From Ceratothoa steindachneri (lineage: Eukaryota; Arthropoda; Malacostraca; Isopoda; Cymothoidae): a stretch of 64,000 nucleotides of DNA. Under the pieces are notes generated by a model, which was not told where the DNA came from, ran no database searches, and saw only the letters and a list, made by a program, of their open reading frames with translations. Location: assembly GCA_963969495.1 (NCBI GenBank), contig OZ018330.1, positions 49,807,706 to 49,871,705 of the forward strand, read 5' to 3'. Positions within the stretch are counted from its first letter, which is position 1. The number at the start of each line of letters is the position of its first letter. A program made the position numbers and the translations under genes. Of the stretch, positions 36,906-49,527 are shown one piece after another.

Positions 36906-37715
36906 AGAAGACATTTTAAGATAAACCATTGCAATTATATGGCGTGAAGAGGCCAATGATCATGAGTAATTTAACTAAACATCCAAGTTAACATATTCAA
37001 CTTGGCGGTACTTCAAGTACAATATATTGGCCACTATTACCATTTCTCTCGATCAGAATATACGTCACGAATTATGTTTGAGTATGTGTGTGTGTATGAG
37101 GGAGTGTATTGAAGATTAATTTTACACGCACGTGTTGATATTTGTGACATAACATAACATAACATGTCATAACATGACACAACGTAAAGTAAAATAATAT
37201 GATATGACATAATATTTCATGCAATACGATGAGATACGGGATGATACGATAATTATTATACGCTCTATTACACCATAATACACTATAATATATTACAAAA
37301 TAACATATAATAGTATAGGATGGTATAATATAATAATTTAGTAAATCCAGGAATTAATAATTACTCCTCGCTTTGATTCAAATCTAATCTGATGGAGTTC
37401 ATTATTATAATCAATTGGAATGAAAGGTTCCAAGCTTATTAAGTTTGGGAAGAATTTCCTAGGAATGATGTTATTTTGATACGTTTAATCGTATCTCTAA
37501 GAATTAAAGTACATAGTAATGATATTATAATAACTTACTCATTAAACATCAAATCACGTTTTAAAACTGAAAAAAAATCATATGAATTCTCCATGAGTTC
37601 ACACTGTTAATCTGTATGAGTTCGACCCCGAGGCGAGAGGTTGCCAAATAATGTTTTCTATGAAGAGCATTAATAGAAATTAAAAATTGATACTAATAAA
37701 TAATTTGAATGATAA

Positions 37716-37720
<5 letters not shown>
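36906..37720. other. Noncoding part of hAT element
   Basis: AT-rich. Near 37147-37180 there is a short ATAAC pentamer run. No coding sequence, including no BED finger, was found. Confidence 0.55.
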
Positions 37721-37802
<82 letters not shown>

Positions 37803-37803
37803 T
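37721..37803. repeat. (TA)n microsatellite
   Basis: TA tract inside the hAT element. Confidence 0.97.
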
Positions 37804-37952
37804 ATGAAAAAAATGGTATTATAAAATTTCATTGTTTTTTTTTTACTGCTCATAAATTATCAATGGCAAAAGTTAATATTTGAAAACACAAATTGGCATC
37901 CAACAGTACTTCATAAATACGCATTGCCATCCTCCCTCCTCCACCTCCCCCC

Positions 37953-37973
37953 TCTCTCTCTCTCTCTCTCCTT

Positions 37974-38025
<52 letters not shown>

Positions 38026-38048
38026 TCCTCTCCCTTTCTCTCTCTCCA
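37953..38048. repeat. (CT)n microsatellite
   Basis: CT tract with scattered TT and CC interruptions. Frames through it read as Ser-Leu repeats and are not genes. Confidence 0.96.
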
Positions 38049-38200
38049 TTCTCAGTAATAATAACAGTTCTGAAGTAGAATTGCTCTATGGCCAAACAAA
38101 ATATCACCGTGGACCCCAATTCGTTATTTAATGTGTGTGGACCCATAGTAATGTTACATGGCCCCCTAGGGGCCATGTGGCCCACGGTTGAGAACCACTG

Positions 38201-38208
38201 ATGTAGAC
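38201..38208. repeat. hAT target site duplication, right (ATGTAGAC)
   Basis: Matches 34402-34409 exactly. Confidence 0.93.
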
Positions 38209-38278
38209 GAGACGCGGCTGTTTTGGAAAAAAATGTCAGCACGTAAAGAGGAGAAGGGATCATTGTGGTTCAAAGCGC

Positions 38279-38279
<1 letters not shown>
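38209..38279 (+). pseudogene. pogo/Tigger transposase fragment, right half
   Basis: Open plus-strand frame ETRLFWKKMSARKEEKG, then SLWFKAH, continuing the fragment at 34330-34409 in the same frame after one copy of the 8-bp duplication is removed. It ends at a (TA)n tract. Confidence 0.72.

Positions 38280-38280
<1 letters not shown>

Positions 38281-38360
<80 letters not shown>
38281..38360. repeat. (TA)n microsatellite
   Basis: TA tract ending the pogo/Tigger fragment. Confidence 0.97.
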
Positions 38361-38363
<3 letters not shown>

Positions 38364-38860
38364 GTAGAATGGCCCCCCTTTTTGTTCTAAGAGTGCTAGG
38401 GGGGTGCTAATTTATTGATATCTGAATATCTTAACGAACAGAGCCGTTCCGAAACACGTAAGGATATAAGAGAAACGCACAATAATTCCCCAAATAAACT
38501 TATATTTTACCTTTATCAATTGAATACATAACATTTAAACATTAACTACAGCAATACTCTGAATATTATTATAAACAAGAATTAATTAAATTAGTTTGAC
38601 CCTCAAAAATTGGTTAATTTCTCTACACACAACAATAATATAAGATTTAGGCTCACGGACTCTACTGGAATTTAAAGGCCTCAGAAATCTTATTGACTCA
38701 CGACGCGTGCCGTCTGGCCAGATGTAGATGGGCGAGATCACACGGTCGTTTTGGCGAGGGTAGCAGCTGGAAGGGTCCACACGGTATTCCGGGGGAGGGA
38801 AGGGGAAATTCTTCACGGACGAGAACAATTATGGTGCTTTATTTGACATCAAGGTAGTCG
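38361..38860. other. Unrecognised sequence before hairpin array
   Basis: A minus-strand frame at 38828-38586 (about 80 codons) resembles nothing I know. It is probably part of the same repeat as the array that follows. Confidence 0.35.
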
Positions 38861-39520
38861 TGGTCTCTCTGGCGAGAGGGATTCGAACTTGGTTCTTAAA
38901 TCAAGTTAACTTGGAGTGCGGTGTGACCACCGAGTAACGAGCTCGAGGGGGAGCTTTTCTCCTTCGTTACTTAATTCCTCATGGACGAGGACTGAACTCG
39001 GGGAGGGTCTTCTTTAAGGGCGAGGATAACGGAGGGGGATTTCTCTAGTGAGAATAAGTTACTTAAAGTTCGGTTTGGTAACCAGGAACTAGCTCGAGAA
39101 TGAGCTTCTTCTTAGTTCCAGTCTTCTTCAAGGGCGAGTATAACGGAGGGGGGTTTCTCAGACGAGAACAAGTTGAACTTGGTTCCTCAACCAAGTTAAT
39201 TTATGAGTTCGGTGTGGCCACCGAGTAACGGGCTCGTGGGGAAGCCTTTTCCTTCTTCTTTTCTTAATTCCTCAAGGACGAGGAATACCCCTGGTGTTTA
39301 AGATGCACCAGGATAGGAGGAGTCTCTCTGGCGAGAGTAAGTTGAACTTAACAAAGTTAACTTAATGTTTGGTTTGATAACCAGGGACTAGCTCGAGGAT
39401 GAGCTTCTTCTTAGCCCCTTAAGGTAGGTACTTCTTGGTCTTGCGACCCAAGTAAACTACCTCTCCAGTCTCGGTAGCTCGGTTTTGATCCGAGGACTTC
39501 GTCACCTAGAGACTGACGTA
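38861..39520. repeat. Array of short covarying hairpins
   Basis: About 2.5 degenerate units of roughly 250 bases, each a string of small stem-loops in the same order. Examples are CTCTC-TGGC-GAGAG (38865), TTCTC-TAGT-GAGAA (39041), and CGGTG-TGAC-CACCG (38919) against CGGTG-TGGC-CACCG near 39211. Another is GGTT-TGGT-AACC near 39072. A nested one at 39085-39119 pairs GGAACTA with TAGTTCC around AGCTC/GAGCT, and its relative near 39385 has GGGACTA with TAGCCCC. Stem sequences differ between units, yet mostly stay paired. Function unknown. Confidence 0.7.
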
Positions 39521-40732
39521 TACTACCTCGATTTTTCTCAGTGTTCCTCATTTATACCTTGTCACCCCACTGGGGGAGTGATAAGGGGAGGAGGGGCTTG
39601 AAGATGGCCCCAGGAGGGTTTTTAATGCCCAACGGTTTTTCCCACCGAGTCTTACATCAGCTCTTCGTTAGCCTTCGAGCTTGGGAGAAACACGTCTCGA
39701 ATTTCTTAATTGACGTGAAACTGGATCTCACTCTCCTGGGGGAGATCTTGCATTTTGACCTTTAGGTCTTTCATGGCAGCGAGTGGTGCATCGCTGTGGT
39801 CACGCATTTGACTCGCCGAGGCCTGGGCCAGATGTCTTTGCGGTAACCGCTTTGTGACTCCACCACGAGTGAACGGGGGGGGGGTGACGATTCCCCTACA
39901 CACCTTCCATCGAAGAACTTAATGGGGGAGGGGGGACTCCCGGGAACTCAAAACAACTTACTCAACCTAGTCAAGATTAGCAAAGTTGTATTTCTTTGAG
40001 CCAGCTCTTACATTAAGTTTCCGTACACATGAGCGCCCTCGCGCGCGTTTACACAGGCAATGTGTCGAACTAGACCTACTCGCAATACAATTTTACATGA
40101 AAATAACAAAACCTTAATTCGTCGATTACCCCCCAAAAAACAACAAAACAAGCTACTTCCTTACATTTCTAAGTTTTTGCGAACTTAAATCCTACCGATA
40201 AATATTAACACGAACAACAAATGAAAACATGGTTTCACGCTCATTAGGTACTGAAATAACCCTCAATGGTATTTCGTCTCCGCCTATAGAGCAGCTGTAC
40301 TTTATCGGCTCCTTTGATGTAGCTAATACTAAAATGGTGCTCTAATACCAATACTTTACCGCGCCTGAGTCGGCCGTTCGGGTTATTGAGTCTACCCAAT
40401 TATGTTACTAAATGGTAGCGGTATTTCAACCTACTCGAATTACCCTTCTTATGGTACTTGACTACCTTTAAACTGAACATTATGGCTAGAGCGGCCTGTT
40501 GCAGCGGGGCATAATTGATGGGAGCGTAGGTCCCATAGCTTTCCTTTAACCAGGTACACGGGAAGATCGTGTCTGGGTTCGATCTTTGGGGATCGAGAAA
40601 ACTTTTTCCTGCGAGGTCGTTAATGGGCATGGCGCTCACTACGACTTGGCTTATTAGCGGTAACTCCGTGGACGTTCCGTTCGGGGAGGAGACTACTAGG
40701 GGTAGGTGATACTCATCCGCGTCTACCATTTG
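39521..40732. other. Unrecognised sequence after hairpin array
   Basis: More short inverted repeats occur (for example TCAC with GTGA around CCCACTGGGGGA near 39560). A minus-strand open frame at 40729-40400 (109 codons) has no recognised domain. It starts within a few bases of the tRNA-like T-arm. It could be the body of an unclassified retroelement. Confidence 0.35.
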
Positions 40733-40757
40733 ACCCGGGTTCGAGTCCCGGACAGGA
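40733..40757 (+). tRNA. tRNA-like 3' half (T-arm), probably a relic
   Basis: CCGGGTTCGAGTCCCGG forms a canonical T-arm with a perfect Pol III B box, followed by ACAGGAA and then a T6 run (a Pol III stop). No matching acceptor 5' strand or A box was found at the right spacing. It is therefore a tRNA-derived relic, not a gene. Confidence 0.45.
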
Positions 40758-41072
40758 ATTTAAAACTTTTTTCCCCCTGGCGTTATCTCTGTCTTCTCGG
40801 TAAAGGATTGCCTTCATTGTGCCGCCCTCTGCTCTCTTTGATTCTAGTCTTTTTCTAATGTTCCTTTCTCTTACCTCTGAAAAACTCCTGTTTCTTGTCT
40901 CATTGCTCATTCGCGTCCAATTTCTCTTTCTTGTACTATATTGTAATATAGTCTGCAATGCAAGGTTTCTGCACCTTTATTGCTGTCTTCAAAATTGTTT
41001 TGAAAGGCAGAAAATAAATATTGAGAAAGCCCTGTGGTGGTTGCTATCACCCGCAGAACTTGCATTTGCTTC

Positions 41073-41251
<179 letters not shown>

Positions 41252-41254
<3 letters not shown>

Positions 41255-42510
41255 TAGTGTGCCAATTAGTTCGTGCAGTGGTGAAATAATCCAATTACTT
41301 GATAATTGTTGTTTATATTTGAAAAGAATACGTCAATGATAAGATAAATGGTACATTTAGTATGAAATGTGACCGCCCTTTTCTTTTAGAACCTGCTTCA
41401 CTCGCTCTGGTATAGATTCAACCAATTTTGAACACATTTCTGCCAGTTCTTCGTTATGGTACCAGGCAATGATAACGGCACAAATCATCTTCTGCATCGT
41501 CGAACAGTCGGTTTTCTCGATTCTATGTTTAATTATAGCCCATAGATTCTCGATGGAGAATTCCAGGGCCAATCTATAACAGTAAGTCCACTTTTTTCGA
41601 AGAATGTGCGCATTATTTGGGAAGTATGGATCGGAGCCAGATCCTGCTGGAAAATGCCGCCTCCATCGGGAAAGTCTTTCTGCCTCGCGAGAAGCAGGTG
41701 AGTCTGCAGGATTGCCTTGTATTTAACGCTGTTCACCATTCCCTCAATAGTAACAAGCCGCCCTAGGCCTTTAGCGCTAAAACAACCCCAAAACATCTGC
41801 TTAGGTGGGTATTTCGGCGCCTGTCAAATGTGTCCTGGCTGAAGTGATTCCTCTTTGCTTCGTCTTACTACCACTGACCTATGCCTATGTACTTCAAAAT
41901 GAGATTCCTCTGAAAACATAACTTTCTTCCAGTCAGCTGCCTTCCATCCAGCATACTTGCGTGCCAGGCGAAGACGTTTTGTCTTCATATCAAAAGTCAA
42001 TAACTCTTTACGTACTGATTTTCTAACAAATCTGCCAATTTTAATGAGCCTTCGCACGACGGTTAAAGAAGAAACATTTGCATCAGGTCTTTACTGGTTT
42101 CCTTGGGATCCTCTACACTATTTCTGATGAGAACCTTGTCATCGTGAAGTATTGTCTTTCGTTTTCTTCCACATTTTCCTTGTCACAGTGTTGAATGTTC
42201 ATCAGTGTCTTCAGCTCCTTTCACAATGTCGATAAGAGTTGACTTTGTCACCTTCATTTCCTCAGAAATCCGCATGTTTTCTCAGAGCTATAATACTTGC
42301 ACGCTTCTTGGGTCTGATATCCATAATAGATTTATAGTCTAATAATGATTGGAAGGTGGATATTGCGCTAGAACCAATTACACCACGGAGCTTGCTCCAG
42401 GCAATAATTATCCACGACAAGCTCTGGTGTAGCACTGTCAGGCTTAGTGTAGCTAGGGCACAACAAAACAGTAACCAGATGTTGCCAGTACACTAATCTG
42501 CACACTACTG
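41252..42510 (-). mobile_element. Tc1-like transposon, near complete
   Basis: The element is 1.26 kb with inverted ends: CAGTAGTGTGCCAATTAGT at the left and CAGTAGTGTGCAGATTAGT at the right, read inward. It lies inside a (TA)n tract, as expected for an element that targets TA. It encodes one transposase on the minus strand, which is frameshifted. Confidence 0.9.
41357..42350 (-). pseudogene. Tc1-like transposase, frameshifted
   Basis: The DNA-binding half (about 42350-42060) survives only in broken frames. The catalytic half begins near 42057: RRLIKIGRFVRKSVRKELL, then KKVMFSEESHFEV. The first catalytic Asp of the usual FSDES box is Glu here. MFWGCFSAKGLGRLV and FQQDLAPIHTSQ (second Asp) follow. 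In IDWPWNSP then FSIENLWAIIKHRI, about 11 bases are missing between the halves (near 41555). This removes the DLNP residues and shifts the frame, although the third catalytic residue (Glu of IENLW) is still encoded. The protein ends near 41357 with KQVLKEKGGHISY. Confidence 0.88.
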
Positions 42511-43690
<1,180 letters not shown>

Positions 43691-44228
43691 GGAAACTAGG
43701 CGGGAGGAGTGGTCTCAAATGGTGTCAGCTGGCTTTGCCGGTCTCCTATTCACCCCGCGCAGCGTGGGGTACTGTGTGGGGGTGATTAGCGTATGCGTCC
43801 CGTGCTACAAAAAGGGTCACCATGTCCAATGATAAGAAATTAAAAAGTACTTTCCCTCTACACCCCCCTCTACAACCATCGGAGCCGCCTTTGGGCAGCT
43901 CCTGAAGAAAAGGTTTCCCCCTCATGTACTTTCTTAGGGGACACTCCAAACTTCTTTTAACGGATAGGAGGCTTACTCCTCTCCCATGCCTACGGGTACA
44001 GGGGAGTACCTCTCACTCCCTTCTTTGGAGTCTCTCTTGGGCGACTCCCTCTTACTAGTGTCAGTCTCCCCTTTTGCTTTCCAATGGGACTGACAAGAAA
44101 TCACCAGGTGGCCCAAAATTGACCGCTCCCGGTGGGAGCGCCTCGATAGGGCCAACCCCCTTAGGGGGCTAAAAGATGCTAAAGACTGTCAGTCAAGGCC
44201 CCCTAAAGTCCCGCGCTCGCCCTGAGAG

Positions 44229-45776
44229 ATGGACATGGTCCCTAAGGTGACCCAGCCCCGGACGCCAGAATCTTCAATGGGGTCGAACTCGGGCTCGGTG
44301 CCAAGTACAAAACCTGAGTCAGCCTCTGTGCAAGCTTCTCCTTAGACATCTTGGGCCTCCGAGGATCCACAAGGAGAGGAGGGATCTTATCCCCTGCCCG
44401 GTACCCCTGTAACAGCCAAGACCTTCTCCATTTCATAGAAGGATCTGTCTGAGGCCGGTCCATTTGGACTAGGGGCATCGACCGGCGGAGGAGGAAAGCG
44501 GGTTCATTTCCCACCCGCCTCTCCTAAAAGGAAAAGGAACAAGAAGACGAAAAAGACAAAGAAGACTCGGGGCTGCTCTCTTTCCGCAGGGGCCGCGGGG
44601 ACGGACGGTACTGCTGCCGTTTCAGTAAGCGACCAAGTCAAGATCGGCACGTCCAAACCCGTTGCTCTCCCGGGTGGGTAGTCCCAGGCTAAGACCAAAA
44701 GTGCTCAGAGCGAAGCCTCGATTACGTCAGGCCCTTCATCCATAGGTTACTTGGCGTTTACAAGCCCGCTGGCTTCAAACGCTTAATCGTTATTCGCTCC
44801 ACTGATGGCAGCATATTGGCTAAGGGCAACATGACCCATTTTCGGACGGGAGCCTTCTGGCGAATGCGTCAAATACCTCAGAGATGGCCATGATTAGCGT
44901 CCTTCCGACACTTGATGAGACGCTGGTGAGTGTGACGCAACACTCTACCATGAACTTTGTGAAAGGAGTAGTTTATGCGAGGGAACTCGTTGACTACTCC
45001 ATTGGGGACATCACCCTAGAGCTGGCCGACCATGGGGCGGTCAAGGTCGAACGTGTGATGAGAAAACATGGAGGGGCCTCGACACCCACCCCTAAACTCT
45101 TCGTCACGTTCGACTGTTACAAACTATCTGAGTTGGTACGCGCCGGTTGGTATTGCTACTACGTGAATATATTCGTGACACTGTTGTAGAGGTGGTACTA
45201 CTGACACCACTTCGGCCATACTAATCTCTCCTTTAGACTTGCAAAGTCTGGGTTACCCGAAGTCTGTGTAGTGTAAGTTGCTCCAAGGCCGCACGCGATA
45301 AGTTAAAATCGTGTGTGGCCAAGTGTGTCAATTGCGGAGAGCCGCACCCCACTTTTTCGAAGCAATGTGGTGAGTATCTCCTTGAGAAGGAAATCCTGGC
45401 CGTTCAGGCCCAGGATCGTCTCTCATTTCGCGAGGATAAGGACTTAGTTCTGGGGCACACTGTGCTGCGTGGGACGCCTTATGTCTCAATGTTAAGAAAG
45501 ACACACTCTGCTCCTGCCCCCTCCAGGCCTACGGGCCCGGTCATTTCCGCGTCTATTCGGAACCCTTCCGCGGGTGCTACCCACCCCGGACTCTTTCCTG
45601 GTAGAGCTGGCCGCATAAAGGGTTCAGACCCAGCCCCGGCTAATGCCAGAGCTCCCCCTCCTTCTCATAAAGAGAAAGGGCCGCGTGCCTCCACCGAGTC
45701 GTTAGACTTACAAGAAGCAAAACCCATGAAGTTGGTCGTGAGGCAATCTTCCCTATTCCTAAAGCTGCTCCCCTAA
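44229..45776 (+). pseudogene. I-type LINE ORF1: gag-like protein
   Basis: The N-terminal part (44229-44700) is Pro-, Ser- and Lys-rich (PPASPKRKRNKKTKKTKK) with three stops. The middle part (44884-45189) reads MNFVKGVVYARELVDYSIGD and ITLELADHGAVKVERVMRKH, typical of ORF1 proteins in I-type LINEs. The C-terminal part (45315-45776) holds a zinc knuckle, KCVNCGEPHPTFSKQC, followed by YLLEKEILAVQAQDRLSFRE, then a Pro-rich tail. The protein would bind LINE RNA. Frames change near 45190 and 45310. Confidence 0.75.
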
Positions 45777-46099
45777 AGGAGGACAGCAGTAAAAGAGCTT
45801 CGGCCCTCTTCGCCGAAGGAGCCACCCAGTGAAAGGCTGGGTGGCTCGGAGACGGTGGATCCTCCAAAAGATGGACCCCCGCTACCGAAGCCACCACGCT
45901 CGCCTAAGGTTTCGAGCGGAGGGAGGAAAAGACTCGCATGGCAAGCTCAACCTCCCCGATAAGTCTTCTAAGGCGACAGCGCCTTCACCCTATTGTCCGG
46001 CCAACAGCGTCCAGAGTTTTCCCTCCGGGAAGCGTACGGCCATTCCCGTAAGTGTCTTCTCTTCGAAGAGGGCCCTCGTATCTCCTCCTAGCTAGGCAT

Positions 46100-46700
46100 G
46101 AAGAGCATACTCCTTCAATGCAATTACTGCGGACTCCGGGCCAGCTCTGGAGGCTCGTTTCCTCCTATTCCCCGTTAGCGATCTTTTTTTGCAGGAGACC
46201 ATGCTGGTAGTGGGATTTGCAATCCCACCACCACAGGGTGGGGGGGCGAGCAGGAGGATTCGTCATTTGCACCGAAATGTCTCCGTTCTTCTCTTCCCTT
46301 TAGACACCTTCTTTGAGGAAGTAGCTGTGCAGCTGAACCTGGATAGGAGGTATACTATTATTTCTGCGTACATTCCACCATCAGCCGAGTTTGACGCGGG
46401 GGACTTTAGCCGCGTCGTGGCACGGCTGCCCAGGCCCTTTCTCTTACTCAGAGATCTAAACAGTAGATACCCCCTCTGGAGAGAATACTCAATCAATCCC
46501 TGAGATTAGGGCCTTGCTAACCTGATCGAAAAGCTGGAGATAGGTGTCCTAAATGTGGATATGTTTACGCATCACTGCCCGAAACCCGCTTCATTTTCTT
46601 GCCTCGATCTATCCTTGTGCTCTCCGTATTCACAGCCTGATTTTAGGGGGGGGGGGGTAGTCGATGGTGCTTAGCGCGGGCGCCGTGGTGCGCATTTCAG
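46100..46700 (+). pseudogene. I-type LINE endonuclease
   Basis: APE-type endonuclease remnants: LQETMLVVG (the QE box), YTIISAYIPPSAEFDAGDFS, FLLLRDLNSRYPLW (GDLN box with Gly changed to Arg) and, in another frame, DMFTHHCPKPASFSCLDLSL. A run of ten G near 46650 follows. The nuclease would nick the target for integration. Confidence 0.75.
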
Positions 46701-46949
46701 GAGTTTAGGTCGGTAGATGAGGCCGTTGAGTTCTTCTCCGGCGAACCTCATCGCCGTGGGCCTAACTACTATTCCTACAAGATCTGGCTGTTTTGCACGC
46801 CGACCGCTCGTGGGGTGGTCAGCCGAATGTGATACGGCCCTCATACAGAAGCGTTATGCCTACATGCGCTATAATCACCGCTCGAACGATTTCACTGTCA
46901 GTGAATTTCGTCGAGATAGTGCTGGGTTCCGCTCTTCTTAGCCGGTACA

Positions 46950-48264
46950 AGTGTCTTCACTCAACGGGGATACCCTTCTAGTAGAGGTGTGGAAGAAGAG
47001 AGTAAAAAGGTTTCGGGGCAAATTCTCGAAGGACCGCCCTCCAACTCTCCATGAGAATGGGACCACGAATTCGGACCCGGCGTCCGTGGGGAAATCTTAC
47101 GCGACCGCTTCCTCCGCATTCACTATCAGGGATGCTGCCCCTCCAGCAGTCACTGCTGGTTGTGATATTGCGGAAGGCCACCAACGGACTTTACCTCTAG
47201 ATGCGGAGAGCCCGTCAACGACAGGTTTACTTTGAGTGAGTTGCGTTTCGCTCTCTATTCGTTAGCAAACATCGCTCATGGTCAGACGATGTCCTGTACG
47301 CAATGCTCCGATACCTAGGTGAGCGAGGCATGGCCTTTCTGTTAGATTTTTTCAACAGGATCTGAGTAGTGGGTATCGTCCCAGACTCCTAGCGAATCGC
47401 TACTATGCTAAAATCACTCTACTCCACCGGTTTCCGCCCAATCTCTCTAACCTCCTGCGCGTGCAAGTTGATGGAGTGATTGGTCAATTTTAGATTAGTC
47501 TTTTATCCGGACAACGGAGGTCTTCTGTCTTCTACACAGTGCAACTTCGGCAAGTTCCACTCCAGGTCGGATGCTCTGCTCCGACAGGAAAATGCCGTCT
47601 ATGAGGACTTACTTCGTAGAAAATACTACGCCTCTGTGTTTTTAGATCTGGAGAAAGCCTATGATACCTCATGGCGATACGATATCATGGAGACTCTCCA
47701 CACGATGGGGGCGAGGGGACGCCTTCCAATGTTTATATCTGAATTTTTGCTAGATCATCGATTCCGCGTACCGATGGGGTGAGTCCTCTCGGCCTAATGG
47801 AGCAGGAGGAGGAATTCCCACAGAAAAATGTCCTCAGTGTTACATTCTTTGCCCTGAGTATCAATGGCATCACCTCAGTGCTGCCGGGAGATTTTCTCGC
47901 TACGCTCTACGTGGACGACCTTACGATTTCTTTTGGCGCGGCGCAGATGGACATTCTGGGGCGTATATTCCATCAGGCATTTCACCGCGTCTTTCGCTAT
48001 GTCGAAGAGCACAGGCTTTGGTTTTCCTTGGTCAAGACTAAGGTGGTGCACTTCTGCCGCCATCCACCGCTGCACCCCGACCCAGACTTGTTTTTAAATG
48101 GGGTTCGCCTGGAAGTGGTGGACTCGCACAGTTTCATTGGTCTTGTATTGACCAACTCCTCATCTGAGAGGCTGGCGCCTCCCTCCGTCGCCAACAGCTC
48201 TTACTGCATCCGCAGCTTATCACGACGGTGCATATGCCACGGAGAGATTCCATTCATACCCTAA
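46950..48264 (+). pseudogene. I-type LINE reverse transcriptase
   Basis: The linker (46951-47235) is degraded. The RT signals are FRPISLTSCACKLME near 47425, FGKFHSRSDALLRQENAVYE, ASVFLDLEKAYDTSWRYDI (motif A with catalytic Asp), GVPQG-like residues lost near 47780, FLATLYVDDLTISFGAAQ (motif C, YVDD), then FSLVKTKVVHFCR and SHSFIGLVL. The frame changes near 47780. Domain order matches I-superfamily elements. Confidence 0.8.
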
Positions 48265-48464
48265 GCCTATTTGGTTTAGGGCTAGGAAACTCCTTAGAGA
48301 GCTCGGTATATGTCTCGGGCCGGTGGGGCTCCTGGTTTTGCCAAGGATACTACCCTAGAGGGTACCACTTTTGACTATTTGTCGCCAAGCCGCTACTCCC
48401 AAATCTTCTAAAGCGCTGGGAGGATTGCGTTCAACCTTTTTGTAACACACTTCGTGTCACATGG

Positions 48465-49062
48465 CAACTGTGCTAGTGTATACGGATAGATTCATGTCCC
48501 AAGAGTGGGTCGGTTTCCTCGCCGTGTCCCCTCTGCTTGAAATCAGAACTGGAAGATCAGCCCAGCGTTTCGCTCTTCCTGACACCCATTACATGGCAGG
48601 AATACGGGCTGCCCTGAGGGCGTCTTAGTAGAGAAGATGGGAGACGGTCGAGGGGAAATTAAAGTTGTGTGCCATAGCGCCGCCACTGTTCCCCTTCATC
48701 TACTCACCAATGCCAAGACGGATTCAGGTTGCTTTCTGTCGTCTCCGAATTTGACACACTCGTGGGACGCCCGCCATTTGATGGAGCGCTTGCCTGTGCC
48801 TTATTGCGATGACTGTCTCGTACATCAGATTGTTCGGCACATTCCTCTTCAATGTCCCATTCCGGGTGATCTTCGCGCACTTTATCTGTCTCGGTACCGG
48901 GACGAGCAGGGTCGCTACCTCTTATCCCTTGTACTTGAGACGGATTCGTGTACTTGTGGACTATACGACTTTTTGGAGGAGGCTAGGCTCCTCCACTTTT
49001 CTTTTTTTCTAGGTCGCATGTTCCAGCGCCGGGAGGAAGCGGACCTACCCCCTACGCCGTAG
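48465..49062 (+). pseudogene. I-type LINE RNase H and C-terminal zinc knuckle
   Basis: RNase H remnant: LVYTDRFMSQEWVGFLAVSP, where the usual TDGS reads TDRF, then FALPDTHYMAGIRAALRAS. The C-terminal part (48637-49062) has a Cys/His box, PVPYCDDCLVHQIVRHIPLQ then C, found at the end of I-type ORF2 proteins. The ORF closes at 49060 (TAG) with EEADLPPTP. A 3' UTR may continue to about 49240. Confidence 0.72.
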
Positions 49063-49075
49063 CACGCTTCCTTCT

Positions 49076-49489
49076 TGCCTTTTTGCTTTGTTTTCTTTTT
49101 GTTACTAATTTAGCCTCTGTCCTTTTTTATTGGTTATTTGTTATGTACATATTGTTATTTATTTTGCAATATAGACTAATAGTAGTCTGTGTTGTGTACG
49201 GCTACTTATGCCCAAGTAGACAGTCGCCAGATGGGCTTCCCCTCCAAAAAAAAATCAAGACATTTCCTTATGCCGTTTTCTGTAAAAAGGGTTGGGAATC
49301 CGTTATCTTGGAAATTTGTTTCAAGAAAAGAAAACTCTTCATGTAGTTGTTTCTAATATGAGCATATTTTAAGTTCTCTATGTAGCAGAGTGTCAATAGA
49401 CTTAGTTTTAATCGAGCGTAGAATAAATCTAAAGAAGCTCGTTGCTATGGCACTAAAAGTATCTTTGCGAAATACACTAGTAGGTAATC

Positions 49490-49527
<38 letters not shown>

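Larger units (their letters stand above)
43691..49075 (+). mobile_element. I-superfamily LINE, GC-richer, decayed
   Basis: Plus-strand LINE with a 5' region (43691-44228), ORF1 (about 44229-45780 plus a linker to 46150), endonuclease (46180-46700), RT (about 47440-48200), RNase H (48470-48640) and a zinc-knuckle tail to 49062. An RNase H domain after the RT separates it from LINEs A, B and C. Its higher GC content stands out sharply from the surroundings. There are many stops and frame changes. The exact clade (I, Nimb, Outcast) cannot be fixed by eye. Confidence 0.82.

Noticed and set aside
37850..38263. 137-codon minus-strand frame with a long Arg-Glu repeat
   Set aside because: It is the translation of the (CT)n/(GA)n tract and the hAT right end.
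40673..40757. Complete tRNA gene with long variable arm
   Set aside because: The T-arm is canonical, but the candidate acceptor strand (TTCCGTT against ACAGGAA) mispairs and no proper A box, D-arm or anticodon arm can be drawn.
43746..44698. Several minus-strand frames of 60-90 codons
   Set aside because: They lie opposite the 5' region and Pro/Ser-rich start of the I-type LINE ORF1, and show no domain of their own.
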